DNA from: Odontesthes bonariensis
Lineage: Eukaryota > Chordata > Actinopteri > Atheriniformes > Atherinopsidae
Reading direction: 5' to 3'
Length of the DNA stretch: 64,000 bases
Assembly: GCF_027942865.1 (NCBI RefSeq)
Contig: NC_134515.1
Coordinates: forward strand, 20,420,227-20,484,226
Part shown: positions 49,255-58,624 of the stretch, one piece after another
Layout: each line of letters starts with the position of its first letter
Position numbering within the stretch: position 1 is the stretch's first letter
Translations under genes and position numbers: made by a program
The notes under the pieces: generated by a model
Seen by the model: only the letters and a program-made list of their open reading frames with translations
What the model was told of the DNA's origin: nothing
Databases searched by the model: none

Positions 49255-51597
49255 GTACGATACTGTTCTAACCTTTACCTGTTCCTTTTCAGCACCTTCT
49301 CCTCAGAATAGAATTTGTGTAGTATCCTAATTCACATAATGTCTCTTTGTTTCCTCCAGCAGGTTCATCCGATTTTTGTCCAAAGCTGGGCTCACTGTGT
49401 CAGGTCCGAGTGCAGCTCAGAGCTCACGTGGAAGACTCGGGTGGCTCGGTGTCTGAAAAAAGAGGTGAAAAGTTGTCAGTCACTGACGCTACAGAATTAG
49501 TATCCGCACCCTTTCTCAGGTGCCAAGACACTGTGCTACAGACCCCATTGGGTGACTGGACAACGCTGAGGCTCGGGGAGGGCGAGTGCGATGTCACAGA
49601 GACATGTTTGGAGGGGATGAGAGCCGGAGAGACATGTGAGGTAAGAGTGTATTGATATGTAATTCAGCGTTAACGTATGTCAGCCTTCCGTATCACAACC
49701 TCTTGCAAAATGTGGCCACACTTGAGGGATGTTTTTTTTGTTTTTTTTTTAAATAAGAAATAAATCGCAAATATATTACCAAAAAAGTTACTGCTGAATA
49801 TTCTGCATACCTAAAACATACCTCCTCTGGCTTTTATGGCGACTTAAATTCTTTGGACTTGACTAATAAAAAAAAATAGTCTTCATCAATCAGGTTTCAG
49901 CTTTCTTGTAAAGCTGCTGACAGATCAGTTTTGCGTGATGGAGCCTTGTTATGGATCTTTTTTTTTTTTCTCCCCAATATCCACCATAAATTCTCAACCA
50001 CATGGAGATCCGCACTATTTTCTGGCCATGTCATTGAGTTCGTAGGTCTTTCCTGAAGAAAAGTTTGAACGCTGTGCCCTGCGGCAAGATGTATTATCAC
50101 CCTGAAACAGCCATCTTATCTCATCCTTTACCTGGCGTCAACCCCACATAATCAACGATTGTGACAGTTGGCTTGTTTTCTTTAGGCTGTCGTCTTTATA
50201 CGGTACGTTTCATTGGATCTCTGTGGCCCTCTGTGAGCTTGTTTTCTTCTGTTTAGGAGTTAGTTAGGGTTTGTGTTTCTGTCGTTGTGCATTTTCTGTT
50301 TCAGGACATATTGCGTTGAGTTTTCTGTCCTGACGCTTTGACGTCTTCCTCGATCAGCCTTGTTCCCGCTCTCTCATTTGTTTGCACTTGTTCCAAATTT
50401 TTGGCCCAACTCTTGAGTTGAATTGCCTTTGTGAAGAAGTGCAGCAGATTGTTAAGCTCTGCAAACGCTCTCTCGACAGCAGAGTAATTCCCAAATGACA
50501 AGGTGATTCTATCATTTTCCCTCAACTCCATCTGTAGAAAAAAAAAAAAAAATTATTAAAATCGTTTCGGATCATATCTGTGTTTAATTTTTTACAAACT
50601 TAAAAAAAGCTGAATGAACGTCCTTCAAGATGCAAGAGGTTGTATTCTGTTACATTTTTGTGATACTGAAAGCAAATTTAGGGACATACTGATCAAATCA
50701 CTTATTGTGACTTTTACATAAGAGTACAATATATTGTAACCAGTACTTACACTGAAAAACACTGTTGTACTAGCAGTACCACCCGGTTCCAAACCCTTAA
50801 ACTCAAAGTTTAAGGCCACTTGTACGAGTCCGGTTTGCCTGCTGAATATTATGTGAAAGTGTTGGGTGGAGTCAAAGTTGACTCTCTCATGATACGGTCG
50901 AACCTGATGATGCAGTCCTGGTTTGTGTTTTGCTACTCAGATACAACTTACTCCGTTTGGAAATGGACAAGATGCCTCCGTTTCCCAGCCTTCAGAAGGG
51001 AACCTTCCTTTATGTGCGACTGTTGAACTCCAAGTTTTCACACAAGGAAAAGAATCCTGGGAGATGTCTGCTGGTGAAAAATGGGAGTGGGTCAAGTCAC
51101 ACAAGGAGAGGGGAGGAGTGAGATTCAGGAGTGGGGATGTTTGGGGAGCTGCAGACAGCTACAGCCGGGCCCTCAAACTCCTCGTCCCTCTTTGTGGCCT
51201 CTTTAGAGATGCAGAGAAAAAAGGAGAGGAGCAGAGAGACACAAACACTACTGACGAAACGCAACAGCTCCCTTCAGTCGGTGAATTCAAAATCATCAAA
51301 GCGGAGCTTCACTCAAACATGTCTCTGTGCCAGCTGAAACTGAACCAACCGGAGCAGGCTAAGGCAAGTTCTGCTAAAGCCACTCAGCTGGATCCTGGTG
51401 CTGCTAAAGCCTGGTACCGGCTGGGCCAGGCCTGCCAGATGCTGAATGAGCTGGAGGAGGCCAAAGGGGCGTTTGTGAAACTGCTGGAGCTCCAACCAGA
51501 ACTACCTCCTGCTGTAAAGGCACTTAAAGATATAATTAGTAAAGAGAAAGAGAGAAATGCACAACTAGGACTGAGACTCAGCAAAATGTTCAACTGA
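49086..51597 (+). CDS. fkbpl: FK506-binding-protein-like (FKBPL), TPR co-chaperone
   Basis: FKBPL is a divergent FKBP with a degenerate PPIase-like region and C-terminal TPR repeats that bind Hsp90; in mammals it stabilises p21. Three exons (49086-49254, 49360-49640, 50941-51597) join in frame to about 368 residues against 349 in human. Matches to human FKBPL as I recall it include CPKLGSLCQVRV, FTQGKESWEM (human FTQGRDSWEL), RFRSGDVWGAADSYSRALKLL and the ending LGLRLSKMFN (human LAQGLRKMFG). The TPR block occupies roughly the last 200 residues. The exon 1 donor is weak (T/GTACGA) and was chosen because it keeps frame. An in-frame TAA at 49068 precedes the chosen ATG. Confidence 0.85.
49360..49640 (+). 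CDS. fkbpl: fkbpl exon 2 (degenerate FKBP region)
   Basis: Acceptor CTCCAG (or the CAG three bases later) and donor GAG/GTAAGA. It encodes SSDFCPKLGSLCQVRV, then DWTTLRLGEGECDVTETCL and EGMRAGETCE, aligning with the human EGWTELTMG...CLESMCQGEEAEL segment. Confidence 0.85.
49790..50125 (-). mobile_element. Tc1/mariner transposase fragment in fkbpl intron 2
   Basis: The minus-strand frame encodes HLAAGHSVQTFLQE, then MTWPENSADLHVVENLWWIL, the Tc1 C-terminal pattern (DNAPCHTA..FL..., WPAQSPDLNPIENLWGIL). The usual DN..H and SPDLNPIE motifs are changed, so it is dead and old. Ends were not located. Confidence 0.75.
50941..51597 (+). CDS. fkbpl: fkbpl exon 3 (TPR domain, stop)
   Basis: Acceptor TTGCTACTCAG before ATACAACTT. 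It encodes CATVELQVFTQGKESWE and three TPR-like helix pairs (for example HSNMSLCQLKLNQPEQAKA, AWYRLGQACQMLNELEEAKG), ending SKMFN and TGA. Confidence 0.92.
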   Translation: MQLTPFGNGQDASVSQPSEGNLPLCATVELQVFTQGKESWEMSAGEKWEWVKSHKERGGVRFRSGDVWGAADSYSRALKLLVPLCGLFRDAEKKGEEQRDTNTTDETQQLPSVGEFKIIKAELHSNMSLCQLKLNQPEQAKASSAKATQLDPGAAKAWYRLGQACQMLNELEEAKGAFVKLLELQPELPPAVKALKDIISKEKERNAQLGLRLSKMFN

Positions 51598-51738
51598 AGA
51601 TGGACTAAAAATCAGCAGCAATTGAATGTTTTACTCATGATTAACCATTAAATCGAAGTGCATTCACAACACAAGCCCTCAATCTGTAGATGTTTGTTTT
51701 TCTCCCTTTTCTGTGCTGCCTGAATGTAACTTTAAAGA

Positions 51739-51744
51739 AATAAA
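51739..51744 (+). terminator. fkbpl: fkbpl polyadenylation signal
   Basis: AATAAA about 140 bases after the stop, followed by a T-rich stretch; a likely 3' end. Confidence 0.65.
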
Positions 51745-51908
51745 CTCAAGCAAAATCTTCATTGTCGAGTCTTTATTTCAGCTAAAATGAAGTGGTGGAT
51801 GAATTTGATCATTGGAGTCGTTGAATTAGCCAAGAAAAAAAAAAGCATTTTCCAAATGCAGCCACAAGATGTCGCGTCTTTCAGCGAAGATGTTAGCCGA
51901 CATCAAAA

Positions 51909-51981
51909 TGCCGAAACCCGGGATCGAACCAGGGACCTTTAGATCTTCAGTCTAACGCTCTCCCAACTGAGCTATTTCGGC
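51909..51981 (-). tRNA. tRNA-Phe (GAA)
   Basis: The minus strand reads GCCGAAATAGCTCAGTTGGG, with anticodon loop CTGAAGA, T arm GGTTCGATCCC and a 3' discriminator A. A and B boxes are intact, and the acceptor stem pairs GCCGAAA with TTTCGGC. A TTTT pol III terminator follows at once. No intron. Confidence 0.97.
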
Positions 51982-52054
51982 GTGTTGAGGGTGCGGCTCT
52001 TTGCTGTTTATAAACCAAAACTAAGTGGTCATAAGTGGGTAGGTGATATAAATA

Positions 52055-52376
52055 GTCAGGTTCACTGTGTACAAAAATGTACTTGATGGAGAATATTTGA
52101 AAATTCAAAGCCGTCTCCAAGGATGCACTAAAGAAATCCTAGCAGAAAGTAAAGTCACATGGCATAGAGGCTGTTACTCTAATGCTACCCACCAGACAAA
52201 GCTGCAACGATCCAGAGACCGCTTTGAACGTACAATGTCCACTGGAATAAAACGTGGCTGTAAAAGATCCAGTACAGAAATGGAAGCCAGTGAACCAGGA
52301 CCCTCTGCAGATTCCAAAAATGTATAGGTCAACAAATCCCCCAAAAATTCCCACAAAAGTACACAGTGAACCTGAC
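52055..52376. mobile_element. Short DNA transposon with perfect 18-bp TIRs and TA flanks
   Basis: The left end GTCAGGTTCACTGTGTAC and the right end are exact inverted complements. TA lies immediately outside both ends (52053-52054, 52377-52378). The perfect ends suggest a fairly young insertion. Most of the 322 bp is an open frame (separate entry). The superfamily is not assigned. Confidence 0.8.
52067..52327 (+). pseudogene. ORF fragment with WHRGCY motif inside the TIR element
   Basis: An 86-codon frame, including EILAESKVTWHRGCYSNATH and LQRSRDRFE. The WH..CY...T pattern followed by basic Arg-rich residues resembles N-terminal exons of uncharacterised fish proteins often linked to transposons. 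The host element is too short to hold a full gene, so this looks like an internal-deletion remnant or captured exon. Function unknown. Confidence 0.4.
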
Positions 52377-52399
52377 TAGTATGGCGTTCTGAGGTTCAT

Positions 52400-53224
52400 T
52401 TTCGTGATCCCATAGTTTACGTACACAAGCTGTGGGCCTTTATGAAAAGATAAAAGGAGAGAGACTTGAAAAGAGAAAAAATATCTCATGAAATAACAGG
52501 TAAAATGGCTTTGTGTGACACAATCACCATGAAAAATGTGAGGTACGTTTTGCACCGACTGGTACAATCACAAGTATGTGTTTGGGAAATATCTAGAGGG
52601 AAACTTTCATCTGATTTGAACTGCAACAGTACTATTCAGTCATGGTTATACATTTTGGCATTAAAATGTCTTCAAATCTTAAAGCATATCTTGGCTCTCT
52701 ACATGTCCAGCAGTGGAACGCAGCTGCATACAGTTAATGTCGTCTGTACAGAATTAAAGCTGACTACTTACCTTTTCTTTATATACGTTTTGAATTTTAG
52801 ATGGATATACTTTTTCATCCAACAGGAAATTCAGGCATCCAGTAGCTTATGTGAATTACACACACATACACACTAAATAGACTACACAAAATAACAGTAT
52901 AAAAAGTAAACAGCAGTACTTTAGATACTTTGGAAAAAAAATGATGACTGCATCTAGGAGAGAAATGCTCCAGTTTCTTACCGCTATGATTTATCTCATT
53001 GCTTTAATTAGGCTTACTTACTTAACTAGTTTAGTAAAAATTAAGAAATCCAAGTAGTCCAATAAATCAAACAACTGACAGAAAATCAGAAAATATTATT
53101 TTTAATATTGCCAGATGTTTTACAAACCATTCAGCCAGTCTGAAATTCAGAATTCAGTTCAGTTGTGAAGCTGTGATGTGCAAAATATAAAAACAAAATG
53201 AAGTCGGCATGACAGAACACCTGA
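52400..53224. other. Intergenic, AT-rich
   Basis: No gene recognised between the TIR element and the ebp 3' end. Confidence 0.4.
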
Positions 53225-53230
53225 TTTATT
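53225..53230 (-). terminator. ebp: Candidate ebp polyadenylation signal
   Basis: AATAAA on the minus strand, about 165 bases beyond the ebp stop. Confidence 0.45.
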
Positions 53231-53395
53231 CATTTTTATTATTGTAAAAAGTAAGAGAAGAAGGCTGCCATAAAAATAAACTCTTTATAATTCTGTAAAT
53301 GACATTCAAAATTTACAAAAACGATTGAAAGGAAGTTGTCTTGTGTCCTGTAATCTGCGCCCTTCAGTCCCACAGTCCGCTCTGCCTGTTGCTGC

Positions 53396-53613
53396 TCATT
53401 TACTCTTAGTCTTCATCTTTGTGTTGTCTGCGTGTGCTTGGCCTGCTGACAGCTCTCTCCACGCGTCCACGATGAGCGCCAGCGGTATGACGATCCACAG
53501 CACATTCATGAACACAAAGTAGAACCAGAAGTAGATTGGATGTCCTAACTCGCTGTGAGCATAACCATCTCTGTGCTCCGTGAAAAAGTAAAGCACTGCT
53601 CCGTACAGCTGAC
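53396..53613 (-). CDS. ebp: ebp exon 4 (C-terminal membrane segments, stop)
   Basis: Acceptor CTCCAG before GTCAGCTG. It encodes [35 protein letters not shown] and a basic tail, ending with TGA at 53398-53396. Confidence 0.95.
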
Positions 53614-54372
53614 CTGGAGTCAGAAAGGGGAATATACGGAATGGGAAACAACCTCTAAGCATGGTGGAAAAGGAAATATTGTATCTTGCAAACTTTTTAG
53701 TAACTTCTTACCTAATGAAATGATGAGCTGCAGAACAAATCTGTAGGGCTTATTAGTTAAAAAGGAATATACGGCCCAAAAGCTGAAAGGACCCCAGAAC
53801 CAAGCAGTCACAGTCTCCATACAGACAGTGAAGTTATCAGCACTAGACAGAAAAGAAACACAAGTTGCAGCTTTAATAACAGTTTTGTCTGTTCTTTAGG
53901 GGGTGGGGGTGTCAGAATTATTCAGTGCAGAAATGTACTCACATTACATATCTGCTGTCTCCTTTGGAATACTCTTTCCCTGGGAGAGAAGAATAGAAAA
54001 CACATTGAACACTGCACCATCACAGTTTATGCGATTCTTGTGAAAAAGTTGCCTCTGTTGGTACTCACAGAGCTGTGACAGGAAGCTCTGGTCCCCGGGA
54101 ATGATATCATAATACAGTGAGAACCAGCCCTCAATGACACCATGGATGAAACCACAAACTGCAAACCAGCAAATGGCCAGACGTCTCCACGTTCCCAGCC
54201 TGCCAGTGGCCCCTGTGATCAGCCATGTTGCAAGCAGAAACACTCCAGACACAGAAAAGAGAAATAAAAGAATCTCCGACATGGACCGGTCATTGGCCAC
54301 ATAAGTGGGAATCGACAGGTCCCGTGGCCAGTAGGGGTGAAGCGATCCTTTTGCTGAAGAGACGTCCATCAT
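53396..54372 (-). CDS. ebp: Emopamil-binding protein, 3-beta-hydroxysteroid delta8-delta7 isomerase
   Basis: ER-membrane sterol isomerase that moves the C8 double bond to C7 in cholesterol synthesis. Four minus-strand exons (54372-54069, 53979-53943, 53842-53712, 53613-53396) join in frame to 229 residues; human EBP has 230. Matches to human as I recall it include [50 protein letters not shown] and FWFYFVFMN. The family's catalytic residues are visible: His77 and Glu81 in FIHGVIEGW and Glu123 in VCMET. Hydrophobic segments fit a multi-pass EXPERA-domain protein. The end (KMKTKSK) is Lys-rich as in human. MM at the start gives two adjacent ATGs. No lesion was seen. Confidence 0.95.
53712..53842 (-). 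CDS. ebp: ebp exon 3 (catalytic Glu)
   Basis: Acceptor TGTCTAG and donor TTAG/GTAAGA. It encodes [20 protein letters not shown] and the following [10 protein letters not shown] membrane segment. Confidence 0.95.
53943..53979 (-). CDS. ebp: ebp exon 2 (37-nt microexon)
   Basis: Acceptor CTCCCAG before GGAAAGAG and donor GTAAT/GTGAGT. It encodes only [12 protein letters not shown] plus two bases of Ile. The size is fixed by frame on both sides and by the human counterpart WKEYAKGDSRY. Confidence 0.93.
54069..54372 (-). CDS. ebp: ebp exon 1 (start, His/Glu active-site pair)
   Basis: ATG-ATG start (54372-54367), donor CTCT/GTGAGT. It encodes the first two membrane segments and the [11 protein letters not shown] active-site helix. 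Confidence 0.95.
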
Positions 54373-55211
54373 CTATTGAAGCCAATCGGATATGCGCTCG
54401 TAAAAACGTACATTACAAACTTAAAATTGATATAACAGTGTGATATTAAGTATTAAATGCGTAGGCCAGTTTAAGTCTGTCATCTGTCAGCCATTAGTCT
54501 CCATCACAGTTATCTGTGATATTGCACTTACCAGTGATGCTATCAATATGGGTGTCAAGCCGCGCAGTTTAACCTTTGAGATTATTCGATTTTTGTCCTT
54601 TTTCTATTAACAAAGAGAAAAATGACATATACCAGATCAACTCTTCATGTGCATATAAACTCAAACACGGAACTCTGCACAGACTGGTGCTGTTACTGGA
54701 GATTACAAATACCAATCAGACATCTGTATTCGTACAGCTAACGGCACATGCGATCTGCTGTCTCTGTTGATTGGCTCGTTGTCTCGGAACATTGACGCCT
54801 GGCCTTGGTAAGCACCAATGAACAAGCGCCTCTCACTCCAAAAGACCCTCCTCTCAAATGGGGCAAAGTGACAAAATATTAACAATTGGTAAAGTGTGAA
54901 TCTGGACCATAATCACGGGAGATAATGGCTTTAAAAATGCTCATTCGATATGTCAAATCTTGCACTTGACCGTAAGAATATAGAGCCGAAATCTGAATAG
55001 TTAGAGGCCAGAGTGGTGTAAAAAGATACTTATATTACTCTCGGGTAGAGGCAACATACTTATTGTTCAGGGAAAGTGAGCAGCTAAGACAAATGTCACC
55101 TGCAATCATTAGCTGTATGAAATACTACACTGTCATACAATTCTATCAGTTATGACGAAGACAAAACTAGAAAAAAAGTGATCCACCCAAGCCGTGTCAG
55201 GGTATCATCCC
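54373..55211. other. ebp upstream region
   Basis: Holds the presumed ebp promoter; no TATA box or other decisive element was seen. No other gene was recognised before the tRNA-His gene. Confidence 0.35.
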
Positions 55212-55283
55212 TGCCGTGACCCGGATTCGAACCGGGGTTGCTGCGGCCACAACGCAGAGTACTAACCACTATACGATCACGGC
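55212..55283 (-). tRNA. tRNA-His (GTG)
   Basis: The minus strand reads GCCGTGATCGTATAGTGGTT, with anticodon loop GTTGTGG, T arm GGTTCGAATCC and acceptor strand CACGGC plus A. A run of seven Ts about 35 nt downstream could terminate pol III. No intron. Confidence 0.97.
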
Positions 55284-55430
55284 GAGCTACTGGGGGATAT
55301 GGTGTCATCTGCACAGAACACACTCTTTCAAGCTGCATTAACGGGCATTCTGTATGTTATAATGCAGCCAATGGAGCTGGCTGTTTCAAATTTTGAAAGC
55401 AAAGATGACCTTTCTGACACCAAATAAACT

Positions 55431-55484
55431 GTCTCCTGTCTCATTTGGAGTGCTATTTCCCTTGAAGAGAAAAACATAAAACAT
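55431..55484 (-). pseudogene. Decayed second copy of ebp exon 2 and its acceptor
   Basis: Aligned without gaps to 53951-54004 (ebp exon 2 plus the adjoining intron), about 43 of 54 bases are identical. The acceptor-like TCTTCAAG/GG and the CTCCAAATGAGACAGGAGACAG body remain, but the copied frame meets a stop at its second full codon after the split Trp, so it is not a functional exon. It lies about 1.5 kb upstream of the live exon in the same orientation. No trace of other ebp exons was seen nearby. Confidence 0.6.
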
Positions 55485-56089
55485 ATAGATCTAAAATACA
55501 ATGCACTGACAATAAGCTAGGTCGGGTACATTATAAACACACTAATTCCAACCGAAATAACTGCCAGCGGTAACGATAGCTTTGCTGTCCTTTAATTAAA
55601 AAATTGATACCTTTCACAAAATATTATGGTGCAAAAAAAAAAAAAAATCATGAAATGTTATATTTATAGACAAAGATGTGTAACAGCGCAGTAAACTATA
55701 TGGTTAGCATGATAACTATCGCAAAGCGACTCCGGTCGGCCATGCTGGCAGGAGACGCTATTGGTTGCCTGGGGCAACGCCATCAGAACTTAACGGAGGC
55801 GCGCCAGATATCTTCCCGCATTTGTCATTTCGGCAGGACAGAGACGAATACAAAAAGAAAGAAAGCAATGCAGAAAGATAAGGCGAAAGAAAAGGGACCT
55901 TATAGGGACTTTCCAGTGGTATCACTTCAGTGTTCTTTTGCACTTAACTTTTCCTAGAGGTATATTGCATTCTGCACCTTGCGCCCTTATTTTTTCCTGT
56001 TCTGTTAATAAACATTGTTAAGCCATATAAAGTTGTTTCAAGCATTTATTTCAAACAAATTAAAAAGTAATGAACAATGAGGAATGAAC

Positions 56090-58339
56090 TCAAACAACAC
56101 TTTTGCACATGTTCGTTAAGGCACAGCAAACAGTGACAATCTTATCTAAAGGCATTAGGTTTTCACCCTCACATTTGAGCAGCATGTGCACAGGTACAGT
56201 TGAATGTAAAAATCTGAATTTGTTGCGCACAACACCAATCACCCTCTCTACGTGAATTGAGATGTGCTATGGCCCTAGGCTCCTCCACATCTTTCGCCTC
56301 CAGCTGTGCACGACCCCTTGTGAATGTAGGTATTTTCACTTCAGCACACATCATACCCACACTCTCTCTTATATTAAAGCCCCTATCTGCCAGCACAATG
56401 TCACCTGGTAACAGTTTGTTCAGAAAACCACTTTAATCAGTTATATGCTTGTCACTTGTGCGCCCACCCCACACGTTAGATATGAAGGAAATGACACCCT
56501 GGGGCGTGATCACAATTAGGTATTTCATGGTGTATTCGTGTTTGTACTGAGAGAAAGTCTGTGCCCTTGACAGTACATTTGAGGGTTTCTCGAACACCTC
56601 GAAGCAGTCCACAATGGCAGCCACATTTTTCCCAAATGACTCCACAAACTCGTGTGGCATACTGGTCAATAAGCATTCCCTGCTTGGCCAGAGCACCAAT
56701 GGACTCAGCTGTGCGTACATCACTCCAAGGGTATGGTGAAAGGCATCGGCGACTGTTGTCCTGTGTACTCTAAACAGTTGGCTGAGGTGCTGTGTTGGCA
56801 GGTCTAGTCTGAGGCGCATTAAAGTCAATAGGACAAGCTGGAAGGGTGAGAGCTTCTGCATCCGACCTTGAGGCAGATATGGAGTGAGGGTGAGTAGAAG
56901 TGTCTGGAACAATGCAAAGTTTGGAAGCCCCATGTAATAATTCACTGTGTTATCGTCACCACTCAGAAAGTTCTCATTCATCCGATATTCATCAAGCTCC
57001 CTCTTCAGCTCTCTGTTTTCTTCCATAAGACTGTTGATAACATCTCGTCTAGATGTGCAGAGTCCACATCCCATGTCCTGGGCTGGCGATGGCGGCTGCT
57101 GCTGGTCCTTGGCTGGCGATGGAGGCTGCTGCTGGTCCTGGGCTGGCGATGGAGGCTGCTGCTGGTCCTGGGCTGGCGATGGAGGCTGCTGCTGGTCCTG
57201 GGCTGGCGATGGCGATGGCGGCTGCTGCTGGTCCTGGGCTGGCGATGGCGATGGCGGCTGCTGCTGGTCCTGGGCTGGCGATGGCGATGGCGGCTGCTGC
57301 TGGTCCTGGGCTGGCGATGGCGATGGCGATGGCGATGGCGATGGCGATGGCGATGGCGATGGCGATGGCGGCTGCTGCTGGTCCTGGGCTGGCGATGGAG
57401 GCTGCTGCTGGTCCTGGGCTGGCGATGGAGGCTGCTGCTGGTCCTGGGCTGGCGATGGAGGCTGCTGCTGGTCCTGGGCTGGCGATGGCGATGGCGGCTG
57501 CTGCTGGTCCTGGGCTGGCGATGGCGATGGCGATGGCGGCTGCTGCTGGTCCTGGGCTGGCGATGGCGATGGCGATGGCGGCTGCTGCTGGTCCTGGGCT
57601 GGCGATGGAGGCTGCTGCTGGTCCTGGGCTGGCGATGGCGGCTGCTGCTGGTCCTGGGCTGGCTGCTGCTGCTCCAGATGCTGGGTCCTGCGCTGTACTT
57701 GCCGCTGATATCGCGCTACATCTGTCTCTTTAACATAATTGTGGCCTAATCGCAGGGATGATGTCCAGTCAGGATGGTTCTCCAACATCTCATATGATGG
57801 CTTACCTACAACAGAATAAATAGTTTATGAAAAATCTATGCAATCAATGGCAAACCCATCACAGAACACATGCAAAATAAAGATAAAGCCTGAGAGGGTA
57901 ACGCTGCTCATGGTATGACAAAAGGGCTGAGGGGGTACACATTAGCCACATTAGGGGGTAGTTAACATTAATTTTCGAAGAGGCAACAGTTCGCTAGTTA
58001 GCTAGGCAGCAACGGTAAAACAACGGTTGCAACAACATAAGGTAACTTCGTAGCTTTAAGAGACCACAACATAAAGAGATTTTTAGAGAACGTACCCGAG
58101 TGAAAATGCAGAGAACACACTCTCATCGACGGAGGGGTGCAATCGAAAGTAAGGTCCTTTCTTCTTATTGCAGCCAACCAAGCAACCCAGCGTCTCCTCC
58201 TCAGGTCAGACATCTGCTCTCCCTGATGCAGCATCCATTTAGGAAACCTAAAAAAATGTATTTCGTTGTTCCTATGTTTCCCAAACGTATTATGTGAGGT
58301 ACTGGAACAGTTCTTCACACAGCAGTGATTTCCAGGCAT
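56090..58339 (-). pseudogene. THAP-domain DDE transposase gene (ISL2EU/Harbinger-like), decayed
   Basis: Two exons on the minus strand. Exon 1 (58339-58096) encodes a THAP DNA-binding domain starting MPGNHCCVKNC, with FRFPK, RRRRWVAWLAAI and VCSLHFHSG. After a GT-AG intron, exon 2 (from 57805) continues GKPSYEMLENHPDW, then a long Pro/Gln/Ser repeat, a coiled-coil-like segment (LMEENRELKRELDEYRM) and a DDE_Tnp_4-type catalytic region. The triad is readable: Asp in AAIVDCFEVFEKP, Asp in VLADRGFNI, Glu in HVERVIG. Two lesions were seen: an in-frame TAA at 56435-56433 just after SDKHITD, and a frameshift near 56258 before HVERVIG. The C-terminus ends MCKSVV with TGA at 56092-56090. A plain DNA transposon gene, not a host gene, unless read-through occurs. 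Confidence 0.8.
57064..57690 (-). repeat. In-frame (DQQQPPSPAQ)n coding minisatellite
   Basis: About 16 copies of a unit of 30 bp or more encoding DQQQPPSPAQ. Several copies carry extra GGCGAT hexamers (Ser-Pro), one run reaching about nine Ser-Pro pairs near 57310-57370. Every length change is a multiple of three, so the transposase frame is kept through the tract. The opposite strand is also open, an artefact of composition. Confidence 0.95.
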
Positions 58340-58559
58340 GTTCTTGCAATTCCGCACTGTTTAAACTTACTGATTTTAAAACACACGCGTACACTGTAAA
58401 CGAACGGAGAGAATGGCGTTTTCACGCTAGCATCCTGCCAACATGGCGGATAGGGGCGGGGCTGTGTACTATGATGACAACTCCTCATTCTAACGTTAGT
58501 TAGAGACGGTCTATGGAAATATTTGATTTTGCACAAATGACCGATACTAGTAACTCCTA

Positions 58560-58624
58560 GAACTCCAATTGGCTTGAATCGGACTTAAGTGCCTTGAGAT
58601 GACATTTTTGTAATTTGGCGCTAC
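58560..58624 (+). mobile_element. LINE 3' tail interrupted by a hAT element
   Basis: The phrase AAGTGCCTTGAGATGACATT..ATTTGGCGCTAC is a common fish LINE 3' end. It resumes at 59351 with GGCGCTACATAAATAAACTG after the hAT insertion. Confidence 0.65.

Noticed and set aside
56947-57733. Long plus-strand ORFs (Gly-Asp-Gly/Trp-Ser-Trp and Ala-Met rich, over 220 codons) opposite the THAP transposase
   Set aside because: They are the antisense readings of the multiple-of-three minisatellite; the minus-strand frame has real domains on both sides.
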